Shown one piece after another: positions 63,543 to 64,000 of a stretch of DNA of 64,000 nt. Positions within the stretch are counted from its first letter, which is position 1, and every line of letters begins with the position of its first letter. The DNA lies in assembly GCF_024204665.1 (NCBI RefSeq), contig NZ_CP100355.1, forward strand, positions 1 through 64,000, written 5' to 3'. This DNA comes from Natronosalvus rutilus. GTDB taxonomy: Archaea > Halobacteriota > Halobacteria > Halobacteriales > Natrialbaceae. The notes below the pieces were generated by a model. It searched no databases and was not told the origin of the DNA. It saw nothing but the letters and a program-made list of their open reading frames with translations. A program made the translations under genes and the position numbers.

Positions 63543-64000
63543 GTGTCTCCGGGGGCCGACGATAGCGACGACGTGCTCGAGTCCGACTCGTCGACGAGCG
63601 GCGGCGAAACGGACTCGCTCGAGGCCGGGCCCGGTTCCCGATCCGGCGATGTCGATGTCGAGGCACGAAAAGGAATCGACATGACGACCGGGTCGATTCC
63701 GCCGAAACTCGCGCAACTGGCCTGGCCGCTGGTCCTCGGCAACCTCCTGCAGACCGTCTACAACCTCGCGGACATGTTCTGGGTCGGCCGCGTCAGTTCG
63801 GAGGCGGTCGCGGCCGTCTCGCTCATGTTCCCGCTCTCGTGGATGTTCGTCTCGACGGCGATGGGGTTGACGGCGGCGACCATCGCCCTCGTCTCCCAGC
63901 ACGTCGGAGCCGGCGACCAGCGCGCGGCCGACCGGGTCGTCGGCCAGACCATCCTCCTCGCGTTGGTCGTCTCCGGCCTCCTGGCGACGGTCGGCCTGAC
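63543..64000 (+). CDS. MATE-family exporter, N-terminal part (cut by the window edge)
   Basis: An open frame from GTG 63543 (or 63540) runs to the last base without a stop. After an acidic, Ser-rich tail of about 48 residues comes TTGSIPPKLAQLAWPLVLGN, then LLQTVYNLADMFWVGRVSSE, VAAVSLMFPLSWMFVSTAMG and HVGAGDQRAADRVVGQTILL. This is the MATE (NorM/DinF) start with the first helices. These antiporters export drugs or organic cations using Na+ or H+. The remainder lies outside. Confidence 0.88.
   Translation, partial: MSPGADDSDDVLESDSSTSGGETDSLEAGPGSRSGDVDVEARKGIDMTTGSIPPKLAQLAWPLVLGNLLQTVYNLADMFWVGRVSSEAVAAVSLMFPLSWMFVSTAMGLTAATIALVSQHVGAGDQRAADRVVGQTILLALVVSGLLATVGL

Overview
The window is haloarchaeal (class Halobacteria). 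It is GC-rich with acidic proteins, and it carries PAN, archaeal aIF2-gamma, aIF5B, Rpo7 and Spt4, NOB1, halocyanin, SAMP-type ubiquitin-like proteins, DtxR-type regulators, short leaderless promoters with TATA boxes about 26-30 bases before the start codon, and a tRNA-Gln with an archaeal intron. The very high density of the hexamer CTCGAG, inside and outside genes, recalls Natrialba/Natrinema/Haloterrigena-type genomes; that placement is an inference.

Layout. 0-27.7 kb is mostly ordinary chromosome: pan, a small membrane protein, the GMP synthase amidotransferase subunit, an Orc1/Cdc6 protein, a sugar-phosphate isomerase-like gene, a broken alpha-amylase, a glycosyltransferase, a SAMP cluster, nob1, infB, a ferritin-like/DtxR pair, a frameshifted HNH protein, tRNA-Gln, acyl-CoA dehydrogenase, phytoene/squalene synthase, 3-hydroxyacyl-CoA dehydrogenase, aldolase plus fructose-bisphosphatase, argS and a PhoU/TrkA_C protein. 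27.8-29.3 kb is a TnpB element next to the tail of an older one. 30-39 kb returns to core genes: serS, then the information-processing operon eif2g-PIN-rpoE'-spt4-DUF359, then geranylgeranyl reductase, halocyanin, fxsA and tRNA-Ile.

39.4-47.2 kb is the most unusual part. A 1423-residue exported protein carries about 14 copies of a 23-25 residue Q/A/G-rich repeat followed by surface-protein beta domains. Behind it stand two TnpB elements pointing toward each other, with a small cupin gene trapped exactly between their right ends. One of these elements also carries a small ribbon-helix-helix-like ORF that overlaps tnpB.

47.4-58.7 kb holds a rhodanese, a LarA-like protein, an aldo/keto reductase, membrane proteins, a TnpB-derived miniature element (51.3-51.85 kb), a DUF389 protein, tRNA-Arg with a nearby copy of its 3' end, tatA, an HD hydrolase and an amidohydrolase. 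58.7-61.0 kb is an AT-richer, gene-poor island with two small genes and a dispersed motif. katG and the start of a MATE exporter close the window.

The TnpB-family material (three full genes, at least three relics) is the main accessory content. It has broken the amylase, supplied both ends of the cupin reading frame and left two classes of right-end hairpin. No CRISPR array and no rRNA genes were seen.
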